Positions 55,045 to 63,605 of a stretch of 64,000 nt of DNA are shown here, piece by piece; the first letter of the stretch is position 1; every line of letters starts with the position of its first letter. Position numbers and translations under genes: made by a program. The stretch comes from Mesorhizobium sp. WSM3859. GTDB lineage: Bacteria > Pseudomonadota > Alphaproteobacteria > Rhizobiales > Rhizobiaceae. The stretch lies in assembly GCF_002295065.1 (NCBI RefSeq), contig NZ_NSGG01000002.1, positions 558,001 through 622,000 of the forward strand, given 5' to 3'. The notes under the pieces are model-generated. The model made no database searches, had not been told where the DNA came from, and saw nothing but the letters and a program-made list of their open reading frames with translations.

Positions 55045-56820
55045 TCAGCCCTTCGGCGCGGGCGTCGGGTCCGGCTTCACCTTCGGGGTTTCCTGCGCGG
55101 TGTTGGACTCGATCGGCGGCAGGCCCTTGAGCAGCTTCCGCTGCAAGGTGGCGAGCACATCCGGATCGGGCTTCAGGTCGCGCGCCTGGGTCCACTGATA
55201 GGTGGCCTCGAGCTTGCGGCCGACGCGCCAGTAGGCATCGCCGAGATGGTCGTTGAGGACCGGATCCTCCGGCTTCAGCGAGACGGCGCGCTCCATCTCG
55301 CGCACGGCGTCGTCGAAGCGGCCCATGCGGAAGTAAGCCCAGCCCAGCGAATCGACGATGTAGCCGTCGTTCGGCCGCAGATCCACGGCCTTCTGGATCA
55401 TCGCCAGGCCTTCCTTGAGGTTCATGTTCATGTCGACCCAGGAATAGCCGAGATAGTTCATGACCTGCGGCTGGTCGGGCTGTAGCTCCAGCGCCTTGCG
55501 GAAATTGGGTTCGGCCTTCGGCCATTCCTTCAGCCGCTCATAGGCGATGCCGCGCTGGTAGAAGATGTTCCAGTTGGCTGCGGTCGGCGTCTTCAGCTGC
55601 TCGACGGCCTTGTCATAGAGATTGGCGGCCGAGCGGAAATCTTCCTTCGAGCCATAGACGCCGCCAAGCGCCAGATAGGCGCGCATGTCGGCCGGGTGCT
55701 TGTCGAGATAGGCCTTGAGGTGGGAAATCGCCTCGTCATGCTTGTCGAGATCGGCAAGGTTGAGGCCGATCTGCAGATCGGAGAGCTCTTTCAGCGGCGA
55801 GGATGCCGGAATACGGCGGTAGAGCGCGACCGCGCCCTCGCCGTCCTTCAGCTGCTCGGCAACGGCGGCAAGCTGCACCAACGCGGCGTCGCTGTCCGGC
55901 TTCAGCGCCAGCGCGTATTGCAGGTAAAGCCGCACGAAAGGCTCGCCGCCGCCGCGGTTGAGCGCGGTGGCAAGGTCGAGGAGGATTTCGGACGCGCCGT
56001 CGGCCGGGCTGGCGACCAGCGGCTCGATCTTGTCGCCCTTGGCGATGGGGTCGCGCAGCGTGGTGATTTCGAGCTTGCCCGGGGCGAAGGCTTCGGCCTG
56101 GTTCAGCACCGCCTCAGCCTTCGACTTGTCGCCCTTGCGGGCGAGGAAGGAGGCATAAGCCTGGGCATTGCGCATCCAGGTTTCGGGCGCGGAGCCGCCG
56201 GCCGCGGTGTCGGCAAGCGTGGCGGCGTAGATCGCATCGGCCTTGTCGCCGAGGCCGGCGGCATCGGCGATCAGCGCGCGGTGGAACGACTTGAACAGGC
56301 TGAACCAATCGGGGCCTTTCAGCTTGTCGATGGCATCCATGGCCTCGGACGCATTGCCGGCGCCCTGCTTGGCCCAACCGTCCATGACGCCGGAGAGCAA
56401 CCGGTCGAGGTCGGATTCGAGCGACAGCTTCAGCCAGTACTGCGCCTTGGCATAGTCCTTCTTGTGGAAGGAATCGATGGCCAGCGCCAGGCGCGAGAAG
56501 CGCTCGACATCGGGCACTTCCTTCAGCTTGTCGGCATAGACCAGCGATTCCTCGAACCGGCCCTGCGAGACAAGCGCCAGCATCAGGCTCTGCTGCAGCT
56601 CCTTGTCGTCGGGGGCAAAGGCCAGCGCCTGCTTGTAATAGGCGATCGCGTCGTCGAGGTCGTTGTCGCTTTCGGCGATATGGGCCGCAAGATAGGCGCC
56701 CGAGAAAGACGTGATCTGCAGCGGTTTGGCTTCTTCCTTGGCCTGGACCGGCAGCACCCAAAGCGCCACTCCGGTCAAAAATGCCAGCCTCGTCAGCCAG
56801 CGCGCACGTCCTTGCCGCAT
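55045..56820 (-). CDS. Tetratricopeptide-repeat protein, exported
   Basis: 591 residues from the ATG at 56820. An N-terminal signal or anchor (LTRLAFLTGVALWVLPVQA) precedes long arrays of TPR helices: AYLALGGVYGSKEDFRSAAN, AEPNFRKALELQPDQPQVMN, DGYIVDSLGWAYFRMGRFDD and EDPVLNDHLGDAYWRVGRKL show the WLGP-type TPR consensus. The C-terminus is proline/lysine-rich (TPKVKPDPTPAPKG). Likely an envelope assembly or scaffold factor; partners unknown. It lies upstream of nothing in operon distance and its promoter region (56821-57025) is shared divergently with no gene. Confidence 0.88.
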   Translation of the reverse strand: MRQGRARWLTRLAFLTGVALWVLPVQAKEEAKPLQITSFSGAYLAAHIAESDNDLDDAIAYYKQALAFAPDDKELQQSLMLALVSQGRFEESLVYADKLKEVPDVERFSRLALAIDSFHKKDYAKAQYWLKLSLESDLDRLLSGVMDGWAKQGAGNASEAMDAIDKLKGPDWFSLFKSFHRALIADAAGLGDKADAIYAATLADTAAGGSAPETWMRNAQAYASFLARKGDKSKAEAVLNQAEAFAPGKLEITTLRDPIAKGDKIEPLVASPADGASEILLDLATALNRGGGEPFVRLYLQYALALKPDSDAALVQLAAVAEQLKDGEGAVALYRRIPASSPLKELSDLQIGLNLADLDKHDEAISHLKAYLDKHPADMRAYLALGGVYGSKEDFRSAANLYDKAVEQLKTPTAANWNIFYQRGIAYERLKEWPKAEPNFRKALELQPDQPQVMNYLGYSWVDMNMNLKEGLAMIQKAVDLRPNDGYIVDSLGWAYFRMGRFDDAVREMERAVSLKPEDPVLNDHLGDAYWRVGRKLEATYQWTQARDLKPDPDVLATLQRKLLKGLPPIESNTAQETPKVKPDPTPAPKG

Positions 56821-57025
56821 CGTATCCCTTTCAGCCAGATGCAATCCCGCCCTTGGAGGACCGCCCCACAGACTCGAACTTTTCCGGTCAAAGCATGGCC
56901 TTTTTGCGGTCAGGCTTCAATCGGCAAGCGAATCACAATGCAATCATCCGGATTAAAAAACGATGCCGCGCCAACAAAAAGTCCCCTCGCATAGGTCCGG
57001 GACGCCGCATGTGGTACCGGGTTGC

Positions 57026-57442
57026 CTACAGACGCGTATCGCTGAACCCGTCGGCGGCAACGATGTCGCACAGGCCGGACCATTCGCAGCCGGAGCACGC
57101 CTGGCGCGTCAGGCCGGCGGAAAAAGCCTTCCGCATCCTTGCCAGTGCGGAGGCATCCAGCACGAACCGGTCTCCGGCCTGGATCGGCTGTCCGAGGAGA
57201 GCGCCGACATCGCGAGCCGCGACGTCATCCCGCCCGGCAGCGCTTTCGCCCAGGCAGTGCGGCTCTGACTCATTGAGCAGCGGGGCGCAGATGTCGTCCG
57301 GGCCGGAAACGATCAAAATATCCTCGCCGCCGGCCAGGCGCTTCACCACCACGTCATAATTGGCGGTGAAGGCCGGCGAGTAGCCCTTGCCGACATAGGT
57401 CAGCAGGCAGAGCAGATGATGGGCGCGCAGCCTGACGGTCAT
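57026..57442 (-). CDS. DUF1284 family protein
   Basis: 138 residues. Begins RLRAHHLLCLLTYVGKGYSP, with FTANYDVVVKRLAGGEDILI and a C-terminal CSGCEWSGLCDI, a conserved Cys cluster of the DUF1284 family that may bind an iron-sulfur centre. Function is not known. It follows bioY by 16 bases on the same strand, so it is part of the biotin-controlled unit, suggesting a link with biotin or with iron-sulfur enzymes of biotin metabolism. Confidence 0.8.
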   Translation of the reverse strand: MTVRLRAHHLLCLLTYVGKGYSPAFTANYDVVVKRLAGGEDILIVSGPDDICAPLLNESEPHCLGESAAGRDDVAARDVGALLGQPIQAGDRFVLDASALARMRKAFSAGLTRQACSGCEWSGLCDIVAADGFSDTRL

Positions 57443-57458
57443 CTGGTGTCGGGTCCGG

Positions 57459-58064
57459 TCATCTACCTGGCGACTTACCGGGGTCGGCCGGCCGGTTGCC
57501 CGAAAACAGCTTCAGCGTCGCCGCGCCCAGCGCCGACTTGAGCAGGCCGCCGACGATGAAGGGCAGGAAGCCGAAGGTGATGGCTTTCTCGGCGCCGATC
57601 ATGACGGCAAGCCAGGCTGTGCCCAGTACCAGGCAGAGCAGGTTGCCAATGAGCATGGCGGCGAAGGCAAGCATGACGCGGTTGCCGTTCCAGCCGCGCT
57701 CGGCCAGCCAGCCGACGACGGCGCCGACAACCGGGAACGAGAACAGGTAGCCGCCAGTCGGGCCGACGAAATGCTGGAGGCCGGCCGCCCCGCCAGCCAG
57801 CGCTGGAAACCCGGCCGCGCCTTCAACCAGCCAGGCGGCGATGGTGAGCGCGCCGAAGCGCCAGCCGTAAAGCGCGCCGACCAGCGTGACGGCGAAGGTC
57901 TGCATGGTCACAGGAACCGGCACCATTGGCACCTCGATATAGGAGGACAGCGCCAGGAACAGCGAGCCAAGAACGACGGCGCCGATCTGCCAGGCGAGCG
58001 AACGGCTGTGCAGCCGCAGTGGGCTGAAAGAGGGTTTTTGGGTGGAAATGGCTGCGTTGGTCAC
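57459..58064 (-). CDS. bioY: Biotin transporter substrate-binding subunit BioY
   Basis: 201 residues from a GTG at 58064, with GGGAAG 5-6 bases upstream; the longer frame to 58148 crosses the promoter. BioY is the S component of an ECF-type biotin importer and has six hydrophobic segments: LAWQIGAVVLGSLFLALSSY, MQTFAVTLVGALYGWRFGAL, GGYLFSFPVVGAVVGWLAER and MLIGNLLCLVLGTAWLAVMI are visible. The motif PVPVTMQTFAV is characteristic. Transcription is probably repressed through the BioR box at 58090-58099. bioM/bioN are not in the window. Confidence 0.94.
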   Translation of the reverse strand: MTNAAISTQKPSFSPLRLHSRSLAWQIGAVVLGSLFLALSSYIEVPMVPVPVTMQTFAVTLVGALYGWRFGALTIAAWLVEGAAGFPALAGGAAGLQHFVGPTGGYLFSFPVVGAVVGWLAERGWNGNRVMLAFAAMLIGNLLCLVLGTAWLAVMIGAEKAITFGFLPFIVGGLLKSALGAATLKLFSGNRPADPGKSPGR

Positions 58065-58089
58065 GGTGTCTTCCCTAGCTTGTGTGAAA

Positions 58090-58099
58090 TTATAGATAA
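58090..58099. promoter_or_regulatory. BioR operator at the bioY promoter
   Basis: TTATAGATAA matches the published BioR consensus TTATMKATAA in every position. It overlaps a TATAAT -10 hexamer read on the minus strand (58094-58089), 26 bases from the bioY start, so repressor binding would block the promoter. An identical site lies at the bioR gene. Confidence 0.9.
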
Positions 58100-58176
58100 T
58101 TTCTTTATTCGATCTATTATCGAATCCATATTTTCGCGACGATGGCAAGCATTGACCTGGAACGGGCCCCGCATTT

Positions 58177-58390
58177 CGTTATTCTAGGGCGGAGCAAGGA
58201 GCGGAGCGACGCGCGCAGACCCTAGAATCCATTCCGTTACGCGGGCCGAAGAATGCAGCGGTGCAGAAGGGACTGTCTCCGCCGGCGCACGGGTGCCATT
58301 GTCTGGATTGCCTCGAAGCTCATAGGTCACGGCATGGATTCCAGGGTCTGCGCGCGTCGCTTCGCTCCTTGCTCCGCCCTGGAATGACGA
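58177..58390. repeat. R1 MITE-like palindromic element, copy 5
   Basis: Left arm CGTTATTCTAGGGCGGAGCA; right arm GGTCACGGCATGGATTCCAG then GCTCCGCCCTGGAATGACG. The centre (about 58255-58320) is unlike the other copies apart from a short GTGCAGAAGG, so it has been replaced or has diverged. Another short R1-type palindrome, CATCCGTGGATG, follows at 58413. The gap 58065-58459 contains only this and the BioR region. Confidence 0.82.
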
Positions 58391-58459
58391 CGGTGCGGAG
58401 GTCGAGCCAACATCATCCGTGGATGACGACGTTGAGAGGCCTCGGTTGATCGCCGACTG

Positions 58460-59125
58460 TCACCCGACGATGGCGAAGGCGTCGCGGGTCCTGCCGGAGG
58501 CGGTCTTGACCGGTTTCTGGCCGATCCATTGCACGTGGCGGCCGAGCGTCGTGGCGGCGGATTCGGTGTTGCCTTGCCTCAGCGCGCTAAGGATCGCGCG
58601 GTGGTCCTGGTCGGTGCGGGTCTCCCACTCCGAGCGCCAGGCCGCAAACAGGAAGCGGGCACTGGCCGCGTGCAGGTCGTCGATGGTGGAGAGCAGGCGC
58701 GGCATGTTGCAGGGCGCCAGGATCAGCCGGTGGAAGGTGCGGTTGGCCTCTTCCCAGGAGCGGACGTCGCGGGATTTGTCGCCGGCCTTGGTGGCCTCAT
58801 CGGCCTGGTCGAGGATCGACGCGGTCAGATGCGGCGCGGCATGGCGCAGCGCCAGCACTTCGAGCGCGGCGCGCATCTCGGCCACTTCCCGGACCTCGCC
58901 GAGATCGAAGGACGCGACGCGCACGCCGCGCCTAGGCTCGCTGATCGCCAAGCCTTGAGCCTCGAGGCGGCGAAAGGCCTCGCGCACCGGGACATGGCTG
59001 GTGTTGAATTCCTCGGCGACATGGTCCTGGCGCAGCCGCGACCCGGGCTCGATCGCGCCCGAAATGATGCGGTCCGCCAGTTCCTTGCTGATGCGGACCG
59101 CGATGGTGTCTTCTGTGCTGGCCAT
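58460..59125 (-). CDS. bioR: GntR/FCD family regulator, biotin repressor BioR
   Basis: 221 residues. N-terminal GntR winged helix: LADRIISGAIEPGSRLRQDH, VAEEFNTSHVPVREAFRRLE and AQGLAISEPRRGVRV; C-terminal FCD helical domain with EMRAALEVLALRHAAPHLTA and ANRTFHRLILAP. The family alone covers many regulators, but identical BioR boxes at bioY and 3 bases ahead of this gene's own start identify it as BioR, the alphaproteobacterial regulator of biotin genes. It is next to bioY and separated from it only by the R1 element. Confidence 0.9.
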   Translation of the reverse strand: MASTEDTIAVRISKELADRIISGAIEPGSRLRQDHVAEEFNTSHVPVREAFRRLEAQGLAISEPRRGVRVASFDLGEVREVAEMRAALEVLALRHAAPHLTASILDQADEATKAGDKSRDVRSWEEANRTFHRLILAPCNMPRLLSTIDDLHAASARFLFAAWRSEWETRTDQDHRAILSALRQGNTESAATTLGRHVQWIGQKPVKTASGRTRDAFAIVG

Positions 59126-59128
59126 ATT

Positions 59129-59138
59129 TTATAGATAA
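59129..59138. promoter_or_regulatory. BioR operator at bioR itself
   Basis: TTATAGATAA, identical to the bioY site, ends 3 bases before the bioR ATG (59125). On the minus strand it reads TTATCTATAA. It must overlap the promoter or leader of bioR, consistent with autorepression; the very short distance also allows a leaderless or near-leaderless transcript. Confidence 0.88.
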
Positions 59139-59233
59139 TTTGCCGCGCCGCCCTTTGTCGAGACGGCCGGACCGGGATTCACAGGCGCGCCGCCCGGCGG
59201 ATGCCAGGCAGGCGCAGGGAAGGCTGAGCAGGC

Positions 59234-60250
59234 TCAGTTCACCCGGCTGATGCAGAAATCGATGACGTCGATCAGCGCCGACTTCTGCGGCGTCGCTTCC
59301 AGCGGCGCCAGGGCGTCGCGGGCGATCTCGCCGAAATGGCGGGCGCGGCCGATCGTGTCGGCGATGGCGCCGTGGCGCGCCATCAGGCCGATCGCCTTTT
59401 CCAGCCCGGCATCGTCGGTGACGTTCTCCTCGATGGCGCGCTTCCAGAAGCTGCGCTCGGCCTTGGTGCCGCGCCGGTAGGCAAGGATCACCGGCAGCGT
59501 CACCTTGCCCTCGCGGAAATCGTCGCCGACATTCTTGCCGAGATCCTTGCTGGAGCCGCCATAGTCCAGCGCATCGTCGATGAGCTGGAAGGCAAGGCCG
59601 AGATTCATGCCGTAGGAGCGCAATGCGGCGCGGTCGGTGCGCGAGGCCTGGGCGATCACCGGCCCGACTTCGGCGGCGGCCGAGAACAGCGCCGCGGTCT
59701 TGGCCTTGATGACGGCGAAATGCTCGTCCTCGGTGGTGTCGAGGTTCTTGGCGGCGGCAAGCTGCATCACCTCGCCTTCGGCGATGATGGAGGCGGCGGC
59801 CGACAAGATGTCGAGGGCTTCCAGCGAGCCGACCTCGACCATCATGCGGAAGGCCTGGCCGAGCAGGAAATCGCCGACCAGAACGCTCGCCTGGTTGCCC
59901 CAGATCATGCGCGCCGTCTTCTTGCCGCGGCGCAGCGCGCTCTCGTCGACCACGTCGTCATGCAGAAGCGTCGCCGTGTGCATGAACTCGACCGCGGTCG
60001 CGAGCTTGACATGGCCTTCGCCGGAATAGCCGAACATCTGCGCGGCGGCCAGCGTCAGCATGGGCCGCAGACGCTTGCCGCCGGAAGAGATCAGGTGGTT
60101 GGCGATCTCCGGGATCATCTCGACGTCGGAGCCGGCCTTGGACAGGATCAGCTCGTTGACGCGTCCCATGTCGGCGGCCGTCAGATCGATCAGATCCTTG
60201 ATGGAAGCGGGTTCCCGCTTGCCTTCGATGTTGAGAACGACACCCACCAC
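59234..60250 (-). CDS. Polyprenyl diphosphate synthase (octaprenyl/decaprenyl type)
   Basis: 338 residues from a GTG at 60250, with GGGAG 5 bases upstream; a second GTG follows at 60247. Makes the long isoprenoid side chain of ubiquinone. The FARM LLHDDVVD and the second Asp-rich motif LIDDALDY (chain elongation) are intact, as is GGKRLRPMLTLAA. The residues before the first motif (small side chains) suggest C40-C50 products, but chain length cannot be fixed from this. The larger frame to 60655 crosses the divergent DUF2007 start. It supplies substrate to UbiA. Confidence 0.95.
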   Translation of the reverse strand: MVGVVLNIEGKREPASIKDLIDLTAADMGRVNELILSKAGSDVEMIPEIANHLISSGGKRLRPMLTLAAAQMFGYSGEGHVKLATAVEFMHTATLLHDDVVDESALRRGKKTARMIWGNQASVLVGDFLLGQAFRMMVEVGSLEALDILSAAASIIAEGEVMQLAAAKNLDTTEDEHFAVIKAKTAALFSAAAEVGPVIAQASRTDRAALRSYGMNLGLAFQLIDDALDYGGSSKDLGKNVGDDFREGKVTLPVILAYRRGTKAERSFWKRAIEENVTDDAGLEKAIGLMARHGAIADTIGRARHFGEIARDALAPLEATPQKSALIDVIDFCISRVN

Positions 60251-60403
60251 GACAACTCCCGTCAATTTGACGCGTACCCTTGATCCCGCGCCGACTCTAG
60301 GGCGGCACAACCGGGCACGGCAAGAGGCGAATTGGCGCGGTTTGGCCGACGCTGTGTCCACCCGCACGTTTACACGAACGCCACAACCTGCGATTTTCGT
60401 TCC

Positions 60404-60628
60404 ATGATCGAGCTTGTCCGCACCAATGACGCCGTCGTGATCTCCTTTGTCGAATCGCTCATGCGCGACGCCGGCATCGCCTGTTTCGTCGCCGACCAGA
60501 ATATGAGCGTGCTCGAAGGGTCGATCGGCCTTTTGCAGAAGCGCGTCATGGTCGACGCCGACAAGGCCGATGTGGCGCGCCGCATCCTCAAGGATGCCGG
60601 CATCGAGAACGAGATCCGCCAGAAATAA
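60404..60628 (+). CDS. DUF2007 family protein (putative signal-transducing PII-like)
   Basis: 74 residues from the ATG at 60404; in-frame codons upstream (to 60332) lack a ribosome-binding site. The pattern MIELVRTNDAVVISFVESLM, GIACFVADQNMSV and RVMVDADKADVARRILKDAG is the DUF2007 fold, a small ferredoxin-like module. No reaction is known. Its stop overlaps the ATG of the methyltransferase gene by one base (TAATG), so the two are translated together. Confidence 0.85.
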   Translation: MIELVRTNDAVVISFVESLMRDAGIACFVADQNMSVLEGSIGLLQKRVMVDADKADVARRILKDAGIENEIRQK

Positions 60629-61419
60629 TGGCTGCGACGATCGCCCCAGATACACCGGCGCACACGGTCGATGCCTTCCATCGCGGCCGCTTCTGGCTGG
60701 TGCAGCCGAGCCGCGGCGGCCATCGCGCCGGCATGGACGCCATGATGTTGGCGGCCGCGGTGCCGTCCGGCTTTTCCGGCCGGCTCGCCGATTTCGGCGC
60801 CGGCGCCGGCGCCGCTGCCCTTGCCGTGCTGTCGCGGTGTCAGTCGGCGCGGGCCGTGCTCGTCGAGCGCTCGGCCGAAATGGCGGGATTCGCCGCCGCC
60901 ACGCTGTCGCATCCCGGCAATGCGCATCTCGGCGACCGCGCCTCGGTGCTGACGGCCGACGTGACGCTGACCGGCCGGGCGCGCACTGAGGCCGGGCTTG
61001 CCGACAATTCCTTCGACTTCGTCATCATGAACCCGCCTTTCAACGCGGCGCAGGACCGCTCGACGCCGGATGCGCTGCGCCGTCAGGCGCATGTGACGGA
61101 GGACGGGCTGTTCGAGCGCTGGATCAGGAGCGCTGCCGCCATCGTCAGGCCGCGTGGCGGGCTGGCCATCATCGCCAGGCCCGAGCAGCTAGTGGCCATT
61201 CTCGATGCGATCGAGGGGCGCTTCGGCGATGCCGAGATGCTGTGCGTGCATCCGCATCCGGAGGCGGCGGCGATCCGCATCGTCGTCAGGGCGGTGCTCG
61301 GCGGGCGCGGGAAACTGTCGATCCGCCCGCCGCTCGCCTTGCACGGGCCATCCGGAAACGCGCCGAGCGAGCGGACGGAAATGATCAACAACGGCCTGGC
61401 ATCGCTGTTCGGCGATTGA
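60628..61419 (+). CDS. tRNA1(Val) (adenine-N6)-methyltransferase-like (TrmN6/YfiC family)
   Basis: 263 residues, Rossmann-fold class I methyltransferase. The SAM motif is LADFGAGAGAAALAVLSR, and the adenine-specific catalytic motif NPPFNAAQDRSTPD (NPPF) lies near residue 135, as in TrmN6. Such enzymes methylate A37 of tRNA-Val. HRAGMDAMMLAAAV matches the N-terminal signature. It overlaps DUF2007 by one base upstream. The S49 peptidase gene follows 138 bases later. Confidence 0.9.
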   Translation: MAATIAPDTPAHTVDAFHRGRFWLVQPSRGGHRAGMDAMMLAAAVPSGFSGRLADFGAGAGAAALAVLSRCQSARAVLVERSAEMAGFAAATLSHPGNAHLGDRASVLTADVTLTGRARTEAGLADNSFDFVIMNPPFNAAQDRSTPDALRRQAHVTEDGLFERWIRSAAAIVRPRGGLAIIARPEQLVAILDAIEGRFGDAEMLCVHPHPEAAAIRIVVRAVLGGRGKLSIRPPLALHGPSGNAPSERTEMINNGLASLFGD

Positions 61420-61557
61420 TCCGGGGCTGGCGATGCGGCATTGCCGTTGGCCGGCAAATGCCTACATGGCAGGCAAGGTGACATCGCGCCCGAAAGACAT
61501 TACCGACGTGCCTGATCCTATCCTGCTCCTTTGCATCTTGTCCGGAGACACCCGTTC

Positions 61558-62415
61558 GTGAAACGCCTTTTCAACCGCCTGCTGCCGAAATCCTGGCGCT
61601 CGACAGTCGTCACCATTCCGGTCATCCGGCTGCAAGGCGCCATCATGGCCGGCGGCGGCCAGTTCCGGCCGAGCCTGTCGCTCGCCTCGACGGCCGGCCT
61701 CATCGAAAAGGCATTCGGCTTCGACGCGCCGGCGGTCGCCATCTCGATCAATTCGCCGGGCGGCTCGCCGGTGCAGTCGCGGCTGATCTTCAAGCGCATC
61801 CGCGACCTGGCGGCGGAAAAGAACAAGAAGGTGCTGGTCTTCGTCGAGGATGTGGCGGCTTCCGGCGGCTACATGATCGCGGTCGCCGGCGACGAGATCT
61901 TCGCCGACCCGTCGTCGATCGTCGGCTCGATCGGCGTGGTCTCCGCCTCGTTCGGTTTCCCCGAGCTTATGAAGAAGATCGGCGTCGAGCGGCGCGTCCA
62001 CACCGCCGGGCAGAACAAGGCCGTGCTCGATCCGTTCAAGCCCGAGAAGAAGGAGGACGTCGAGCGGCTGAAGGCGCTGCAGCTTGAAGTGCACGAGACC
62101 TTCATCGACCTCGTCAAGGAGCGGCGCGGCAGCAAGCTGAAGGACGATCCGGACCTGTTCACCGGCCTGTTCTGGACTGCCAAGAAAGGCCTCGAGCTCG
62201 GCCTTGTCGATGCTCTGGGCGATATGCGCAGCGTGCTCAAGACCCGTTTCGGCGACAAGACGCAGCTCAAGCTGATCACGGCGCCGCGCGGGCTGTTTGG
62301 ACGTTTCGGCTTGTTCGGCTCGCGCTTTGCAGCGCCCGATATCGCCGCGGCAGCCGCAAACGGCATCCTCGATGCGGCGGAAGAGCGCGCGCTGTGGGCG
62401 CGCTTCGGGCTTTGA
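61558..62415 (+). CDS. S49 (SppA-like) signal peptide peptidase, short form
   Basis: 285 residues from a GTG at 61558, where GGAGA lies 9 bases upstream; an in-frame TTG at 61531 is an alternative. The catalytic serine is in VEDVAASGGYMIAVAGDEIF, with the SPGGSPVQ loop before it; the general-base lysine is expected in AGQNKAVLDPFKPEKKED. Members of about 290 residues without an N-terminal membrane anchor occur in rhizobia and are probably cytoplasmic or membrane-associated. It degrades cleaved signal peptides or small membrane fragments in relatives. The small membrane protein gene follows after 85 bases. Confidence 0.9.
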   Translation: MKRLFNRLLPKSWRSTVVTIPVIRLQGAIMAGGGQFRPSLSLASTAGLIEKAFGFDAPAVAISINSPGGSPVQSRLIFKRIRDLAAEKNKKVLVFVEDVAASGGYMIAVAGDEIFADPSSIVGSIGVVSASFGFPELMKKIGVERRVHTAGQNKAVLDPFKPEKKEDVERLKALQLEVHETFIDLVKERRGSKLKDDPDLFTGLFWTAKKGLELGLVDALGDMRSVLKTRFGDKTQLKLITAPRGLFGRFGLFGSRFAAPDIAAAAANGILDAAEERALWARFGL

Positions 62416-62500
62416 AAAAGCCATGATTGCGGATAGCATGATCGCTTGACCGAGCCATTCGGCCGGCCTTGCCGCGAGAAGCGCGGGAGGAGTTTTAGAG

Positions 62501-62686
62501 ATGCCGCAGATCGTTTTCTTCGCTGTTGTCGGCGCCGCCGCCTACTTTGGCTACCGCGCTTTCGTGCGCGAGGCCGAGCGCGTGACGGCCAAGATCCGGC
62601 GCACCGAGAAACAGGCGGCGAACGGCACGATGGGCACGCTGGTCAAGGATCCCAAGACCGGCGAATATCGTCTCGCCAAGGACTGA
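62501..62686 (+). CDS. Small single-span membrane protein
   Basis: 61 residues with GGAGGAG nine bases before the ATG. An N-terminal hydrophobic segment (PQIVFFAVVGAAAYFGYRAF) is followed by a charged part VREAERVTAKIRRTEKQAA and TLVKDPKTGEYRLAKD, the usual form of a short conserved rhizobial membrane protein. Function unknown. An AAGGA near its stop codon (62678-62682) is well placed as ribosome site of the next gene. Confidence 0.78.
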   Translation: MPQIVFFAVVGAAAYFGYRAFVREAERVTAKIRRTEKQAANGTMGTLVKDPKTGEYRLAKD

Positions 62687-62690
62687 AGCC

Positions 62691-63605
62691 ATCTCGCCAG
62701 CAGCCGACATCCTGGAGCCCGGCACAGAGGTCCGGACATGGCTTGCGCCGGCCAAGATCAACCTGGCGCTGCATGTCACCGGACGGCGCGCCGACGGCTA
62801 TCATCTCATCGACAGCCTTGCCGTGTTCACCCGCTTCGGCGACCGTCTCGAAATCGAGCCGGCGGAGCATGACGAGTTCTCCCTATCCGGCCGCTATGCG
62901 GCCGGCCTGCCGCTCGACGACGGCAATCTGGTGGTGAAGGCGCGCGATGCCTTGCGCCGGGAAGCCGGCGCGCAGCGCACGCCGCCCGTCGCCATCAGAC
63001 TGGAAAAGAACCTGCCGATCGCGTCCGGCGTCGGCGGCGGCTCCAGCGACGCCGCGGCCGCGCTCAACGCGCTCGCGCGGCTCTGGAAGCTCGATACCGA
63101 CGACAATTCGCTGGCCCGGATCGGGCTTTCGCTCGGCGCTGACCTGCCGATGTGCCTCAAGGGCAAGCCGCTTGTGGCGAGCGGCATCGGCGACGAGGTT
63201 TCGCCGCTCTCCACGTTTCCGGCGCTTGGCCTCGTCCTGGTCAATCCGGGCATCGCCGTCTCGACGCCGGACGTGTTCAAGGCGCTCTCCCGTCGCGACA
63301 ATGACGCGCTGCCGCCGCTGCCGAAGCGCCTCGACTTCCACGCCATCCGCAACTGGCTGGAAACGACCCGCAACGATCTCGAGCCCCCTGCCCGATCGAT
63401 CCAACCCGCGATCGGCGACGCGCTGAAGGCGCTCAAGCGCGCCGACGCTGCGTTTGCGCGCATGTCCGGCTCCGGCGCCACATGCTTCGGCCTGTTCGAG
63501 ACCGGCAATGTCGCCAAGCGCGCGGCGATCGAGATCCGTGCGCGTCATCCCGACTGGTTCGTGGCCGCCACGCGCAGCATGGAGGTGAGCGATGGCGAAG
63601 CTTGA
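62691..63605 (+). CDS. ispE: 4-diphosphocytidyl-2-C-methyl-D-erythritol kinase, likely with a non-standard start codon
   Basis: 304 residues if begun at ATC 62691. MEP-pathway kinase downstream of Dxs. Motifs: TWLAPAKINLALHVTGRRAD, GYHLIDSL and the ATP loop PIASGVGGGSSDAAAA. In this frame there is a TGA at 62583-62585 and no ATG, GTG or TTG until GTG 62823, which would remove the essential PAKINL segment. An AAGGA 8 bases ahead of ATC 62691 makes this the best start; CTG 62712 is second. A single ATG-to-ATC change or a sequencing error would explain it. Stop overlaps moaB by 14 bases. Confidence 0.9.
   Translation: MSPAADILEPGTEVRTWLAPAKINLALHVTGRRADGYHLIDSLAVFTRFGDRLEIEPAEHDEFSLSGRYAAGLPLDDGNLVVKARDALRREAGAQRTPPVAIRLEKNLPIASGVGGGSSDAAAALNALARLWKLDTDDNSLARIGLSLGADLPMCLKGKPLVASGIGDEVSPLSTFPALGLVLVNPGIAVSTPDVFKALSRRDNDALPPLPKRLDFHAIRNWLETTRNDLEPPARSIQPAIGDALKALKRADAAFARMSGSGATCFGLFETGNVAKRAAIEIRARHPDWFVAATRSMEVSDGEA

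Noticed and set aside
62823-63605. ispE starting at GTG 62823
   Set aside because: It would delete the PAKINL segment and the following GYH motif required in this kinase family.
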